A stretch of 64,000 nucleotides of DNA from contig CAVXAB010000006.1 of the NCBI GenBank assembly GCA_963759545.1, forward strand, positions 186,001-250,000. Reading direction: 5' to 3'. The position numbers were made by a program, and so were the translations under genes. Shown piece by piece: positions 48,060-57,528 of this stretch. Position 1 is the stretch's first letter. Every line of letters starts with the position of its first letter. The DNA comes from Trebonia sp963759545. GTDB lineage: Bacteria; Actinomycetota; Actinomycetes; Streptosporangiales; Streptosporangiaceae. Below the pieces are notes generated by a model. That model was not told the origin of the DNA, ran no database searches, and saw only the letters and a program-made list of their open reading frames with translations.

Positions 48060-48995
48060 CTAGCTCCCTTCCACGGCCGACCGGATCGCGGACCCGGCTT
48101 CTGACACCGCCTTGTCGGCGTCGTCGAGCACGCCGGTGAACGTGAAGAACGCGTGGATCTGCGACCCGTAGTGCCGGTGCTCGACCGGCACCCGCTCGGC
48201 CCGCAGCCGGTCCGCGTAGGCGAATCCCTCGTCCCGCAGCGGGTCGTGCTCCGCGGTCACCAGGTAGACGGGCGGCAGTCCTGACAGGCTAGGCGCGCGC
48301 ACCGGCGAGGCGTACGGGTTGGCCCGCGACGCCGGGTCGGGCGCGTAATGGTCCCAGAACCAGGTCATGTCCCTCCGGTTCAGGATGAGCTCGTCTCCGT
48401 CGTACTGGTGGTAGGAGCGCCGGTCGAGGTCGCAGTCGACGACCGGGTAGACGAGCACCTGCAGGGCGATGGGCGGCCCGCCGGAGTCCCTCGCCCGCAG
48501 CGCGGACACGGCCGCGAGGTTACCGCCCGCGCTGTCCCCGGCGACGACGATCGGCCGCCCCGCCGCGAGACCCGACGCGGAGGCGGCCCACACGAGCGCG
48601 TCATAGGCGTCGTCGGCCGCGGCGGGAAAGACGTGCTCGGGCGCCAGCCGGTAGTCCACGCTCACCACGTCGCACCCGGACGCGACGGCGAGGCCGCGCA
48701 CCGACGCGTCCCACCCGTCGAGCGTGCCGACCACCCAGCCGCCGCCGTGGAAGTAAAGCACCAGCCCGCGCGCCGCCGACGACGGCGAGTACACCCGCGC
48801 GGGCACCCCGCCCGCCTGCGACGGGATGACGATGTCGCGCACGGATTCCACGTCGGGCCCGGCCGGGATCAGCGCGTTGTTCGCCTCGACCATGGCCCGC
48901 CCTTCGTCGGGCGACAGCTCCCATAGCGGCGGCGCGCCGGAGGCGGCCTTCCCGTCGAGGACCTGCTGCGCCTGCGGATGCACAGAAACGCCCAC
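48060..48995 (-). CDS. HSL-family alpha/beta hydrolase (esterase)
   Basis: 311 residues. The hormone-sensitive-lipase signature HGGG is in LYFHGGGWVVGTLDGW, the nucleophile elbow is VVAGDSAGGNLAAV, catalytic Asp is in VTAEHDPLRDEG and His in YGSQIHAFFTF. GTG 48995 has an ideal GGAGGT site 7 nt upstream. It follows the BVMO gene by about 65 nt and touches the alcohol dehydrogenase gene. Context suggests it hydrolyses the ester or lactone made by the monooxygenase. Confidence 0.92.
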   Translation of the reverse strand: MGVSVHPQAQQVLDGKAASGAPPLWELSPDEGRAMVEANNALIPAGPDVESVRDIVIPSQAGGVPARVYSPSSAARGLVLYFHGGGWVVGTLDGWDASVRGLAVASGCDVVSVDYRLAPEHVFPAAADDAYDALVWAASASGLAAGRPIVVAGDSAGGNLAAVSALRARDSGGPPIALQVLVYPVVDCDLDRRSYHQYDGDELILNRRDMTWFWDHYAPDPASRANPYASPVRAPSLSGLPPVYLVTAEHDPLRDEGFAYADRLRAERVPVEHRHYGSQIHAFFTFTGVLDDADKAVSEAGSAIRSAVEGS

Positions 48996-49060
48996 CGCTT
49001 TTACCTCCGAGACCTGACAGTCACCATTGAAGCCAGACAGGATTCAGTTAAGGACGCCGC

Positions 49061-50659
49061 TCACGACCCGCCAAGCGCAAACCCCTCATACCCGGCGGCC
49101 GCGACCGCGTCACACTTGGCCCGGTACGGCCCGCACCCGGCCAGGTACGAGGTGAACACCCGGGGCTTGCCAGGAATGTTCGCGCCCACGTACCAGGAGT
49201 CCGCCCTCGGGAACAGCGTCGAGTTGGCCACTTCCGACACGTGCTCCATCCACTCGGCCTGCGCCGCGGCGGTCGGCTCGATCGTCGCGTGCCCGCGCGA
49301 CCGCAGCCAGACGATGCAGTCCCGCACCCACTCCACGTGCTGCTCGATGGACAGCACCATGTTGGAGAACACCGAGGGCGACCCCGGCCCGGTGATGATG
49401 AACATGTTCGGGAACCCGGCGGCGGCCACCCCGAGGTACGCCTGAGCCCCGGCCGCCCACGCGGAGCGCAGCGGCACGCCGCCGGCGCCCCGGATGTCCA
49501 TCGCGAACAGCGCCCCGGTCAGCGCGTCGAACCCCGTCGCGAACACCAGCGTGTCGAGTTCGTAGGAGTCGGCCGACGTCTTCACCCCGCCCGGGTACAC
49601 CGACTCGACGGGTGTGGACCTGATGTTGACGAGGGACACGTTCGGCCGGTTGAACATCGCGTAGTAGTCGTCGCTCTGGCACAGGCGCTTCGACCCGACC
49701 GGGTACCCGCGCGGGCAGAGCAACTCGGCGACGGCGGGGTCGTCCACCGTCTCGCGGATCCGGTCCCGCATGAACTCGGCCACGACGTCGTTGGCCTCCT
49801 GCGACACGAGCACGTCGGTGTAGGCGCCGAGGAACGGCATACCGCCGCCGGCCCGCCACCGCTCGGTGAACAGCCGTTGCACGTCGTCCGGCGGTTCGGA
49901 CAGGACCGGCCGCCCGGTCCCGGTGATCGGCACGCCGAGGAACGACTCCCGCGCCTCGGCCCGGTACTCCCGGTACCTGGACTTGAACGCGCGCTCCTCG
50001 GCCTCCTCCCACGGCCGGTTCCTGTTCGGCACGGCGAAGTTCGCCGTCCGCTGGAACACGTACAGGTGGTCGGCGACGGCCGCGATCTCGGGCGCGACCT
50101 GGATCCCGGTGGATCCGGTGCCGACGAGCCCGACCCGCTTGCCCGTGAAGTCAACGCCGTCCTTCGGCCAGCGCGCCGTGTGGTACCAGGGCCCTTCGAA
50201 CGAGTCGAGCCCCGGCAGGTCCGGCACCTGGAACTCCGACAGGCACCCGGCCGCGGACACGAAGTACCGCGCCGTGACGGTGGCGCCGTCCGACGTGGTG
50301 ACCGTCCACGAGGCCGTCGCCGCGTCCCACGAGGCCCCGGTCACCCGCGTGTTCAGCTGGATATGGGGCCACAGCCCGAACTTGCCCGCGACGTGGTTGA
50401 GGTAGCGCAGGATCTCCGGCTGCGCGGGGTACCGCTCGCTCCAGGACCACTCCTGCTCAAGCTCGGGGGAGAAGGCGTACGAGTAGTCCTTGGACTCGAC
50501 GTCGCACCGCGCCCCTGGGTAGCTGTTCCAGAACCAGGTACCGCCGATACCGTCTCCGGCCTCGAACGCCTTCACCGTGAGCCCGGCCGAGCGGAACGCG
50601 TGCACCGCGTAGATCCCGGAAAACCCTGCTCCCACCACCACGACGTCAAGGTCGACCAC
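49061..50659 (-). CDS. Baeyer-Villiger-type flavin monooxygenase
   Basis: About 532 residues. FAD motif VVVVGAGFSGIYAVHAF, the class B signature GTWFWNSYPGARCDVESKDYSY, the BVMO fingerprint FEGPWYHTARWP, NADPH motif VGLVGTGSTGIQVAPEIA, and late FATGFDALTGALFAMDIRG. Such enzymes insert oxygen next to a ketone carbonyl to give an ester or lactone using NADPH and O2. GTG 50659 is chosen because GGAGGAG lies 4 nt upstream; an ATG nine codons earlier has no ribosome site. First gene of the BVMO-esterase-dehydrogenase run. Confidence 0.93.
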   Translation of the reverse strand: MVDLDVVVVGAGFSGIYAVHAFRSAGLTVKAFEAGDGIGGTWFWNSYPGARCDVESKDYSYAFSPELEQEWSWSERYPAQPEILRYLNHVAGKFGLWPHIQLNTRVTGASWDAATASWTVTTSDGATVTARYFVSAAGCLSEFQVPDLPGLDSFEGPWYHTARWPKDGVDFTGKRVGLVGTGSTGIQVAPEIAAVADHLYVFQRTANFAVPNRNRPWEEAEERAFKSRYREYRAEARESFLGVPITGTGRPVLSEPPDDVQRLFTERWRAGGGMPFLGAYTDVLVSQEANDVVAEFMRDRIRETVDDPAVAELLCPRGYPVGSKRLCQSDDYYAMFNRPNVSLVNIRSTPVESVYPGGVKTSADSYELDTLVFATGFDALTGALFAMDIRGAGGVPLRSAWAAGAQAYLGVAAAGFPNMFIITGPGSPSVFSNMVLSIEQHVEWVRDCIVWLRSRGHATIEPTAAAQAEWMEHVSEVANSTLFPRADSWYVGANIPGKPRVFTSYLAGCGPYRAKCDAVAAAGYEGFALGGS

Positions 50660-50786
50660 CGGGCTCCTCCTTCGCAAACCTCGCATCCGACGTTAAGAGA
50701 AGCGAAAACAGGCGGTCAATGACCTTCGTTCACAAGCCGCGCGCCCGCGTTGTGGTGTCCCGCCCAAGTCAACGACTCAAGAGCAT

Positions 50787-50810
50787 CATCCAGAACGAGT
50801 TCTGGCTTCG
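50787..50810 (+). repeat. Family B element, copy 2
   Basis: CATCCAGAACGAGTTCTGGC and the following TTCG match 4088-4111, with the inner CCAGAAC-GA-GTTCTGG now a perfect short palindrome (50790-50805). Intergenic, upstream of the BVMO gene. Confidence 0.55.
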
Positions 50811-50871
50811 CGTGGTCGGCAATCGATTCCTCTGGAGGGCGTGGGGGAGCGCTATGGCGTCGGCCGCATCC

Positions 50872-50907
50872 GGGAATGCCGGGGCGCGCCGACGCCCCGG
50901 CATTCCC
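50872..50907 (-). terminator. Hairpin terminator after the Clp-N protein gene
   Basis: Arms 50872-50886 (GGGAATGCCGGGGCG) and 50893-50907 form a perfect 15-bp stem with a 6-nt loop, 7 nt beyond the minus-strand stop at 50915. Placement this close to the stop supports the C-terminal reading chosen for that gene. Confidence 0.85.
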
Positions 50908-50914
50908 AGGCATT

Positions 50915-52146
50915 TCATGAACTGGCGGCTTCCGGCTCGTCTGGCTCGTCCGGGTTGCCCTCCGCGGTTGGCTCGGCGGTTGGCTCGGCGGTCCCGAGCT
51001 CGCCTGGGCGGACCTTCCTGGCCCGCCTGGTCGTGCGGCCGGCCGTCGGGGCGGCGATGATTTCCAGGGTCGTGTGAAGGTCCAGCCAGACGTCGGCCAG
51101 GCCGGCGGCGGCGGCAGGTCGCCGCGGATCACGTTGCTGGTCGCGGACGCGCTCTCGGCCTCCTCGCCGGAAGACTCACCGTTCGAAGCCTCCTCGCCCG
51201 CGCCTTCACCGCCAGCGTCCTCCGAGGCGGCCTTCTTTCGCGGTCGCGGCTGCCCTCGCGTTGACCGCGCCGCAGCGCCTCCTTGCCGGCCGCGACGATC
51301 ACCGGGTCGGTGAGGACGACGTGGAGCATCTCATCGGAGACCTCGATGGCCATCTGACGGCGGCCCGCCTGTTCCGGCTGCTCGTCGCTTGTGCCCTTCA
51401 CCTTCGCGGCGCGGAGCCTTTCCCGCAGCTCGTCAATGTCCACGCCAAGCGAGGCGAGAGCCGAGGAGGCGGCCGAGTTCACGTCCTCGAGGGCCGCGAG
51501 CAGCAGGTGGTGCGACCCGACGGGAAGCGGCCCGGCCAGCCGCGCGGCCTGCTGCAGCGCGGCTTCGACCGCCGGGGTGCCGCGGGTCGCGGCCTCGGCG
51601 CCAGGCACGTCGGGGCGGAAGGGGACGCTCGCCCCGTGCCGGCTCAGCCGCTGTCGCAGCCAGCGGAGCACGGCGTTGGTCTCCTCCGTGCCTTCGCCTT
51701 CCTCGCCCGGAATCGACGGCGGACACGGCGTTGAGCACCGCGGCGCGAATCTCAAGCAGGTCCGCGTGGTCGCGCAGGATCTGGGCGGCGACGCCCTCGC
51801 CCTCCCTGATCAGCCCGAGCAGGATGTGCTCCGTGCCGATGTAGTTGTGCTTGATCGCGAGCGCCTCGCGCAGCGACAGCTCCAGGGTCTTCTTCGCCCG
51901 CGGCGTGAAGGGGATGTGCCCGCTCGGCGCGCTCTTGCCCCGGCCGATCTTCTCCGCCACCTCCTCGCGGACGCCGTCGCGGGTGAGGCCGAAGCTTGCC
52001 AGGACCTGGCCGCCGATCGACTCCGGCTCGCCGAGCAGGCCGAGCAGGATGTGCTCGGTCCCGATGTAGTTGTGGTTCAGGAGGCGCGCCTCTTCCTGGG
52101 ACAGGACGACCACGTGGCGCGCTTTGTTAGTGAATCTCTCGAACAT
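50915..52146 (-). CDS. Clp N-terminal-domain protein without ATPase (frame changes near 51720, 51265, 51110)
   Basis: About 410 residues. Residues 1-150 are a full double Clp-N repeat almost like ClpC1 (MFERFTNKARHVVVLSQEEARLLNHNYIGTEHILLGLL and, later, REALAIKHNYIGTEHILLGLIREGEGV). A second, weaker Clp-N-like repeat follows (AALQQAARLAGPLPVGSHHLLLAALE). The rest is a polar, acidic tail (SEDAGGEGAGEEASNGESSGEEAESAS) and an end reading GLADVWLDLHTTLEIIAAPTAGR...PDEPEAASS. No AAA+ module is present. Such proteins can bind ClpC adaptors or substrates without unfolding them. It is divergent from an HTH protein gene and has a strong terminator after the stop. Confidence 0.8.
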
Positions 52147-52228
52147 GCCCCAAGCCTGCCTTGCGCTTTTAACCCGGTCAATACCATGCTAATAATAGGG
52201 GTCAGGTAGAAACGCCGGGAAGCTTAGG

Positions 52229-52606
52229 ATGAGTTCCGTGGACTGGGAAGACCGACTCGACGACTGGGAGCTTGAACTTGAGCTTGGCGCGCAGCTTGAC
52301 GGCTCAGACTGGGTGACGCTGGAGAAGGCGTCGGCGGAGACCGGCGTGTCACGCGCCGCGCTGCGCACCTGGTACCGCAGCGGCCAGATCCCGTCGAGAC
52401 TGGTCGACGGCCCGCACGGGCCGCAGCGCCTCGTCCCGCTCGCCATGGTCGCCGAGCGCGCCGAGGCGAGCCCGCGCGTCCGCAAGACCGCCGAGCGCCG
52501 CCTGTCCGACGAGGCCCAGCTCGAGCTCCTCAGGCACCGCGTTGACCAGCTGGAACTGCGCCTCGCGGAACTAGAGCGCCGCCTGAACCCGTCGGACGGC
52601 GACTAA
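52229..52606 (+). CDS. Small helix-turn-helix protein with C-terminal coiled coil
   Basis: 125 residues. An acidic start (WEDRLDDWELELELG), a MerR-like helix-turn-helix (WVTLEKASAETGVSRAALRTWYRSGQIPSRLV; about 28-60) and a C-terminal coiled coil (LELLRHRVDQLELRLAELERRL; about 95-117) likely for dimerisation. It starts 83 nt from the divergent Clp-N gene, so it may control that promoter. Specific target unknown. Confidence 0.75.
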   Translation: MSSVDWEDRLDDWELELELGAQLDGSDWVTLEKASAETGVSRAALRTWYRSGQIPSRLVDGPHGPQRLVPLAMVAERAEASPRVRKTAERRLSDEAQLELLRHRVDQLELRLAELERRLNPSDGD

Positions 52607-52661
52607 CAGGACACGGCGCGCCCGGGAAAGTCAGCCGCTGTCGTTCGGAAGAATCTTCTCG

Positions 52662-53294
52662 TTAAATCTCGCCGAAGAGACGATCACCCGCGTCGCCGAG
52701 CCCCGGCACGATGTACCCCTTGTCGTTGAGCCGGTCATCGACCGCGCCGGTGACCACCCGCACGTCGTCGCCTGGAAACGCCTCGTCGAGCCTGGCCAGG
52801 CCCTCGGGCGCGGCGAGCAGGCAGATCGCGGTGACCGCCTGCGCGCCGCGGTCCCGCAGCATGGAGATGACCGTGACGAGCGTGCCGCCGGTGGCGAGCA
52901 TCGGGTCGAGGACGAACACCTCCCGGCCGTCAAGCCGGTTCGGCAGCCGGTTCGCGTAGGTCGAGGCGACAAGCGACTCCTCGTCGCGGACCATGCCGAC
53001 GAAGCCGACGCTGGCCATCGGCAGCAGCCGGGTCATCCCGTCGAGCATGCCGATCCCGGCGCGCAGCACCGGGACGATCAGCGGCTTCGGCGCCGTCAGC
53101 CGGGCGCCCGTCGCGACCGCGACCGGAGTCCTGACGGAGACGGAGGCGACGCGGATCTCGCGCGTGGCCTCGTAGGCGAGCAGGGTCACGAGCTCGTCCG
53201 CCAGCGTGCGGAAGGTGGCGGTGTCGGTGCGAGAGTCGCGGAGCAGCGTGAGCTTGTGGGTGACCAGCGGGTGGTCAGCGAGCAGCGTGCGCAT
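52662..53294 (-). CDS. upp: Uracil phosphoribosyltransferase
   Basis: Salvages uracil with PRPP to UMP. 210 residues, normal length. It opens MRTLLADHPLVTHKLTLLRDSRTDTATFRTLADELVTLLAYEAT. The PRPP loop is VFVLDPMLATGGTLV, and the uracil-binding C-terminus is DKGYIVPGLGDAGDRLFG, followed by two residues. Standing alone and intact. It converges on the HTH gene. Confidence 0.97.
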   Translation of the reverse strand: MRTLLADHPLVTHKLTLLRDSRTDTATFRTLADELVTLLAYEATREIRVASVSVRTPVAVATGARLTAPKPLIVPVLRAGIGMLDGMTRLLPMASVGFVGMVRDEESLVASTYANRLPNRLDGREVFVLDPMLATGGTLVTVISMLRDRGAQAVTAICLLAAPEGLARLDEAFPGDDVRVVTGAVDDRLNDKGYIVPGLGDAGDRLFGEI

Positions 53295-53319
53295 GGTTCG
53301 TAAGTGTGTCAGGTCGCGG

Positions 53320-54654
53320 CTATCCGCGCTCGTGTCGACGCGGGCGCAGTGCGCGGGCGAGCAGCCCGGAAAGCGCCGCCGCCGTCCCGATGCTGGTCAG
53401 GGCCACCGAGCCGACGGGGGCGGCCTCGTTAAGCAGCTGCAGCGCGCGCAGCCGGTGCCGCAAGACGTGGATCTCGCCGCGGATCGCGCTCGCGAGGCTG
53501 CCGCCGGACCGCGACGCCCATCCCTCCGCCGCGTGCAGCTCGGTCAGCCGCGACGCCAGCTCCTCGTAGCTGACGGGACTGTCGTGCAGGGTGATCAGGA
53601 GCAGCGCGGCCTCGCGCACGGCGACGGTGAAGTCCGGGTCCGTGCCGTCGTCTGGTCCGATGAGCGACGCGGTCCCGATGTGCCAGCGGACCGCGGCGTC
53701 GTCGGCCATGAGGCGCCCCGTTCTGGTCAGCACCAGGGCCGAGCCGCTGCGGCGCACCGCGCCCATCTCGTGCTGCGCCAGGCCGCGCAGGGTGTGCAGC
53801 GGGTAGACGTCGAGCTCCTGGTGCCTTCTGGCCGCCTGCTCGGGAGTGCCGCCCGTGGGCCCCCAGCCGAACAGCGCCGCCGCCTCACCGACCAGGGCGG
53901 GCGCGATGTAGTGCCGCGCGGTCAGCCGCAGCCCTTCGGTCGCGTGCCCGAGCAGCCAGGCAAGCGTGGGCAGCGGCTCACCCGGCAGGTCGGGCGGCTC
54001 AAGCAGCTTGGGCATCACGCTGCGGGCCAGACGGGAGCGCTCGCCGGGGTGGCCGTGCGCCCATTCCTCGATCCGCTCGGCGCTGATCCGGCTGAGCCAG
54101 GTGTCCATCCCCGGGGTGTGCACGGCCCTGGTGAGCCAGCGCTCGACGAGCGCGGCGCGCTTGGTCTTCCAGCCGCTTACCCCGACCCTCAGCTCACGGG
54201 CGGCGACCGCGAGCTCGATCGCGGCGGCGCACGCGTCGTAGGCGGCGCGCTCCTCTGGCCCCATGACCGAGGACCAGGCGAGCAGGTCGGTGTCCGGCGG
54301 CACGGCGTGGGAGGCGGCGAGCGCCCTGGCGTAGGCCGCGATGCCTTCCGCGCGCGAGTTGCCGTACGCGGTGAGGATCTGCGCGGTCTCCTCGCTGGCA
54401 CAGACCTCCGCGTAGCGTTCCATCCCGGCGAGGGTGAACAGCCGGGCGAGCGCCCGGGTGACGGCCAGGTACTCATCCGCCGACTGCGGTATCCCCGCCG
54501 GCAGCCCGTACCACAGGAATTCCTGCAGTCGCAGCAGCGAGATCGCACCGAGGCCGTCCCCCGATGTCAGCGAGCGGAGTGCGTTTCTCGCGTCGTCGGC
54601 GACAGCGGGATCCTCGCGCGCCAGGGTCTTGAGTGCCTCCGCCTCAGTCATCAT
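53320..54654 (-). CDS. Conserved protein of unknown function
   Basis: A 444-residue soluble protein, mostly helical, from ATG 54654 (MMTEAEALKTLAREDPAVADDARNAL). Recognisable stretches are FLWYGLPAGIPQSADEYLAVTRALARLFTLAGMERYAEVC, SSVMGPEERAAYDACAAAIELAVAARELRVGVSGWKTKR and LVLTRTGRLMADD. The C-terminal half from about residue 290 resembles a winged-helix-like repeat pattern, but I cannot name a family. The frame stays open upstream into a family B element, which argues that the extension is not coding. It starts 217 bp from the divergent methyltransferase. Confidence 0.7.
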   Translation of the reverse strand: MMTEAEALKTLAREDPAVADDARNALRSLTSGDGLGAISLLRLQEFLWYGLPAGIPQSADEYLAVTRALARLFTLAGMERYAEVCASEETAQILTAYGNSRAEGIAAYARALAASHAVPPDTDLLAWSSVMGPEERAAYDACAAAIELAVAARELRVGVSGWKTKRAALVERWLTRAVHTPGMDTWLSRISAERIEEWAHGHPGERSRLARSVMPKLLEPPDLPGEPLPTLAWLLGHATEGLRLTARHYIAPALVGEAAALFGWGPTGGTPEQAARRHQELDVYPLHTLRGLAQHEMGAVRRSGSALVLTRTGRLMADDAAVRWHIGTASLIGPDDGTDPDFTVAVREAALLLITLHDSPVSYEELASRLTELHAAEGWASRSGGSLASAIRGEIHVLRHRLRALQLLNEAAPVGSVALTSIGTAAALSGLLARALRPRRHERG

Positions 54655-54768
54655 GCGGTCAGTCTGCCCCACGAGGTCAAGCGGCGGTAGATGCGTTGCG
54701 GATTTGACAGGTGATGTTCGGGTGCTGTCGCCGTCACTGTGCGGAATCGCGCGACTTCTCATCAGGAC

Positions 54769-54793
54769 GATTCCGAACGTGTTCGTGGCTTCG
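54769..54793 (+). repeat. Family B element, copy 3
   Basis: GATTCCGAACGTGTTCGTGG followed by CTTCG matches the right half of the element at 4088-4111 with three changes. An 8-bp partner CGGAATCG lies upstream at about 54742-54749. It sits between two divergent genes. Confidence 0.5.
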
Positions 54794-54871
54794 TCCGCAT
54801 CGGTCCCGGTTTCTCGCGCCGCGTACCACCCGTGGTCCAGGCGGCGGGCCGGCTGGGGCATCATTGCTGGG

Positions 54872-55729
54872 GTGACCGGTATCTACGACGAACCCGAGCT
54901 GTACGAGCTTGCCTGCGCCTACCGCGACATCCCAGCCGAAGTCAGCGCGCTCCAGGCTTGGTGCGCCACGCACTTCGCTGGCGCGCGTGCTGGTACCGGC
55001 ACGGGCGCCGGTTCCGGCGCCCGTGCGGTGGTTGGCTCGGTGCTTGAACTCGCCGCGGGGCCGGCCGAGCACGCCAGGGAACTAGCCAGGCGCGGCCTGC
55101 GCGCGACCGCGCTCGACTGGTCCGCGGCAATGTGCGGCTACGCGGCCGGCCAGGCGAAGGCGGCCGGGGTGCCGCTCGACGTGGTCGAGGCCGACATGCG
55201 CGACTTCCGCGTGACAGGCCCCGATGGGGGCCAGGTCCTGTTCGACGCCGCCATCACGATGCTGAACTCGGCTTGTCACCTGTTCACCCTCGATGACCTG
55301 GTCAGGCACCTGACCGCGGTGCGGGCGCACCTGGTCGCCGGCGGCCTGTACATCGTGGAACTCGCGCACCCGGCGGACTTCTTCGCGCCGGAGCCGCGCA
55401 CCAGCAGCGAGTGGACCGTCGACGCGCCTGACGGACTGCACGCCGAGGTCCACTGGGGCGGCAGGGGCGACAGGATCGACCCGCTGACCCAGGTGACCAA
55501 CGAGCACATGACGATCACCGCGACGTCCAAGGACGGCACCATCCGCACGGTCAGCGACGTGGTGCCGAACCGCTTCTGGACCCTGACGGAGTTCACCGCC
55601 GCCATCGCCCTGGCCAATGCCCGCGCCGCGGGCTTCGAGCTGGTGGCGAGCTACGGCGACTTCGACGAGACGACGGCCCTCGGCGACCCGACCGCCTGGC
55701 GGATGATCCTCATCCTGCGCCGCGCCTGA
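54872..55729 (+). CDS. SAM-dependent methyltransferase
   Basis: 285 residues, class I fold. It opens with the family phrase VTGIYDEPELYELACAYRDIPAEVSALQAW. The SAM-binding motif I is VLELAAGPAEHARELARRGL, motif II acidic residues are LDWSAAMCGYAAGQAKAAG and VVEADMRDF, then DAAITMLNSACHLFTLDDLV. The C-terminal beta domain ends ASYGDFDETTALGDPTAWRMILILRR. The start is GTG 54872. Substrate unknown. Confidence 0.88.
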   Translation: MTGIYDEPELYELACAYRDIPAEVSALQAWCATHFAGARAGTGTGAGSGARAVVGSVLELAAGPAEHARELARRGLRATALDWSAAMCGYAAGQAKAAGVPLDVVEADMRDFRVTGPDGGQVLFDAAITMLNSACHLFTLDDLVRHLTAVRAHLVAGGLYIVELAHPADFFAPEPRTSSEWTVDAPDGLHAEVHWGGRGDRIDPLTQVTNEHMTITATSKDGTIRTVSDVVPNRFWTLTEFTAAIALANARAAGFELVASYGDFDETTALGDPTAWRMILILRRA

Positions 55730-55743
55730 CCCGCTGGGAGCAG

Positions 55744-55789
55744 ACGTGGGATACAAAAGGCCCCCGGGCGGGCCCTTTGCATCCCACGT
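55744..55789. terminator. Bidirectional hairpin terminator
   Basis: Arms 55744-55763 and 55770-55789 pair over 20 bp with two mismatches around a 6-nt loop. The stem starts ACGTGGGAT and carries a GC-rich top (GGCCC). It lies between the converging methyltransferase and APC permease genes. Confidence 0.88.
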
Positions 55790-55816
55790 AACGCTCACGG
55801 CGGCGGCCGCCGCCTG

Positions 55817-57462
55817 CTACTCGACCGGGATCTCCTTGTTGATCAGGGAGAGGTCGATGCCCTGGCGGGACCTGATGACGCGGGCCGCGAGGTAGATCAC
55901 CAGCGCGAGCACGTACATCGCGCCCATGTAGATCAGCGAGTCGTTGTTGTTGACGCCGTACGCGCTGTTGGACAGCCACTCGTACAGGCAGTACCCGATG
56001 AGCCCGATGGTGATCAGGCCGGCGGCAGGGACGACAGGCACGCCCGCGACCTTGAGCCGCGAGGCGGGCGATGCCGCCCACAGGTCCGGCTTGCGCCACG
56101 GCAGGATCACCACGGCGAACGCGGAGAACAGGTAGGTGACCGCGATGACCAGCGTCGCGTCCAGCGTGTAGGTGTGGAAGGTCGAGTTATACGAGTAGAG
56201 CGCCGCCAGCCCGATGGCCGGCAGCAGCATGAGCACCAGCGACCACACCGGCACCCGCCGCTTTTCCGACACCTGCGCCGCGCCGTCCGGCAGGATCCGG
56301 TCGAACGCCGCGGCGAAGATCACCCGCGTCGACGACAGGAACAGCGTCCCCACCCAGGCGAAGAACCACAGGCTCATCAGCAAGAGCAGGATCACCTGGA
56401 ACACCTGGTTGTTTACCAGCCAGCTGGCCAGCACCACCGGGTAGGGGAAGATCGGCAGCGCGTGCGCGGACGGCAACCCGTAGGCGCTGTCGATCCACAG
56501 CGCGTTGGCGTCCTGGTAGAAGTTGAAGCCGAACGTCTTGGCGAACAGCAGCAGCAAGACGACCGAGAGCGCGACCGTGGTCCACAGGCCGAAGAACATG
56601 CCGCTGAAAACCCGCTTGAAGTCAGACGCGCCGCGGATCTCGCCGTACAGCGTGGTGCCCCAGTTCGGCCAGAGCAGGTAGAACATCAGCATGGGCACGA
56701 GCAGCATCGACTGGCTGAACGTGCCGGCCGACGCCGAACGGCGCCGGCGTGTACCCGATCGACTTGGATCCGGCGTCCGCGATGGTGCCCGCGTACGCGT
56801 TCTTCATCCCGAACAGCTTGCCCGTCTCATTGTTGAACGCGGAGATGAAGTCGTTGCGGTTGAAGGCGAGCAGCAAGATGACGATGATCGCGAATCCGAG
56901 CAGGCCACCGTAGAAGCACCACTTCTGCACCCGCGCGTACCCGGACATGCCAAGCGAGACGAGCAGGCCGGCCACGGCGATCGTGATCAGCGTGACGACG
57001 AACGTGCCGGTGTGCGTGGCGAACCAGGCGGCGCCCGACGGGTCGTTGAACGCCACCCAGAGCGGCTGGAAGAACTCCTCGGAAAGCACCGACCCGTAGA
57101 TCGGCGCCCACAGCCAGAGAATGAACCACCAGCCGGTGGCGGCCATCACGAACCCGAGCCCGCTGCCAAGGATGCGAGATCTGCCACACGTAGTCGCCGC
57201 CCGCCCGGGGGATCGTGACGACGAGCCCGCTGTAGGCGAGGACGAGGAAGGAGACCCAGACGCCGGAGACGAGCACCGCGGTGAGCAGCTGGCCGGCGGG
57301 GAACGCGTCCTGGTAGGCGAATTCGACGAGGCCGAGCGTGATGACGTTGGTCGACAGGCAGGCGTAGATCATCGAGTCGCGAACCGACCAGCCGCGCACC
57401 AGGCCCGTCGCTTTCCGCAGGAATAGCGTTGGCCTTTCTTCGCCGAGCGCATCAGTTGCCAT
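55817..57462 (-). CDS. APC-superfamily amino acid/polyamine permease (frame changes near 57170 and 56735)
   Basis: About 548 residues with 12-14 helices. It opens GLVRGWSVRDSMIYACLSTNVITLGLVEFAYQ, then YSGLVVTIPRAGGDYVWQIS, the APC-typical helix-1/3 pattern. The middle (TGWWFILWLWAPIYGSVLSEEFFQPLWVAF) and the C-terminal part (LVPMLMFYLLWPNWGTTLYGEIRGASDFKRVF, LPDGAAQVSEKRRVPVWSL) are in two other frames. It ends INKEIPVE. The neighbours are the metallophosphoesterase and GMC oxidoreductase genes; choline or an amine could be a substrate, but that is inference from position only. Confidence 0.85.
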
Positions 57463-57528
57463 GGGCCCCTCCGATATTTAATAGAAAAATGTCAATATGT
57501 ACCTTCCGTCACGGCAGCACCATAACAT

